A stretch of DNA of 64,000 nucleotides from the NCBI GenBank assembly GCA_947396885.1, contig OX377206.1, positions 44,065,631 to 44,129,630 of the forward strand, read 5' to 3'. Shown piece by piece: positions 63,507-64,000 of this stretch (its first letter is position 1; every line of letters begins with the position of its first letter). Below the pieces are notes generated by a model. It saw only the letters and a list, made by a program, of their open reading frames with translations. It ran no database searches and had not been told where the DNA came from. This DNA is from Heligmosomoides polygyrus polygyrus (Eukaryota; Nematoda; Chromadorea; Rhabditida; Heligmosomidae). The translations under genes were made by a program, and so were the position numbers.

Positions 63507-64000
63507 GTAAAGTGAATTTTGGGTCCAGGATCTGTCACATCATTGTGCTACTATACTCGCGTCTAAAGCAACATGGTAGTGACGAGTTTTCCGGGGCGGG
63601 TTGGACGAGTTCTCGCACAGTATGCAGGCGATCGTAGCGGGACCGACTGGCGAGCCAGAGCCTCGTCGAGCTAAACAATTCCGTGGCTATCGATCAAGGG
63701 TGGGTATACAATACAATGTCTACACATGTATAAAGGCAGCGAAGTGTGCTCGAGCCTTAAGACCTTCCATCCCGCGATGTAACACCAAGTGTACCTATAA
63801 TCCTTAGGCTCCATCAAGAGAAAGGTACTAGTTTTAAGTGCGGATTAAAAGCGGTAGGACACTTCTGCTGAAACCATTTTCCGACGTTCTTAAATAGATC
63901 CATATTTCATGTTCCTTTGTTGTTTTTTGGACCTGCAGACGGGGACGAAAAGGACCTTCTTCATCAATAAACGATTATAACATTTTTTACTCGAATTCGA
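63507..64000. other. sec-3 intron after exon 7, with a transposon terminus fragment
   Basis: Near 63575-63615, GTGACGAGTTTTCCGGGGCGGGTTGGACGA (written here in part: GACGAGTTTTCCGGGGCGG) resembles the ends of the element at 3878-5656. No further sec-3 exon is recognisable before the window ends. Confidence 0.45.

Overview
The window is repeat-rich DNA from a nematode, most likely a strongylid or hookworm-type worm. It reads as one host gene whose introns have been filled by transposable elements. There are no operons or ribosome binding sites. The RTE-type non-LTR retrotransposon proteins match, from memory, families very common in Ancylostoma, Necator and Haemonchus. Tc1/mariner, hAT and tRNA-headed repeats occur throughout.

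The only host protein-coding gene I can support is exocyst subunit Sec3 (sec-3/EXOC1), on the + strand. I assembled it from seven separated exons: 2395-2528, 2624-2723, 25021-25119, 25186-25320, 25505-25591, 35406-35564 and 63334-63506. These encode the first ~295 residues, with the lipid-binding N-terminal domain followed by the start of the coiled-coil region. The rest of the gene lies beyond the window. Introns of about 22.3 kb, 9.8 kb and 27.8 kb hold almost everything else.

Layout: 1-2.4 kb, a tRNA-like gene, small DNA-transposon repeats and the sec-3 upstream region. 2.8-6.0 kb, an RTE copy split by a 1.8 kb terminal-inverted-repeat element. 6.0-12.9 kb, a candidate 6.9 kb hAT-like composite holding a CR1-like LINE fragment and a tandem array. 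13.5-19.6 kb, an LTR retrotransposon with gag and protease relics but no recognisable pol; a Tc1-like element sits inside its 5' LTR. 21.65-23.62 kb and 35.97-38.03 kb, two oppositely oriented copies of a small non-autonomous LTR element, each with a 4-bp target duplication, bracketing sec-3 exons 3-6. 26-35 kb, several MITEs, mariner, BEL/Pao, Tc1 and maT remains. 38-43 kb, tRNA-like SINEs and a 2.76 kb hAT element with an exact 8-bp target duplication and an internal RTE fragment. 43.7-47 kb, an internally deleted mariner and a Penelope-like reverse transcriptase. 47-58 kb, SINEs, MITEs and large RTE pieces. 58.9-60.2 kb, a second copy of the tandem array. 61.4-62.6 kb, a nearly intact mariner, followed by sec-3 exon 7.

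The repeats do not form a joint pathway; they are a layered record of insertions. The most interesting points are the extreme sec-3 introns, the inverted LTR pair around four phase-0 exons (a possible circular-RNA arrangement), the hairpin-bearing tandem repeat present at two loci, several near-perfect snap-back palindromes, and at least four apparently distinct tRNA-headed repeat families. All homology calls are from memory of the families; no database search was run.
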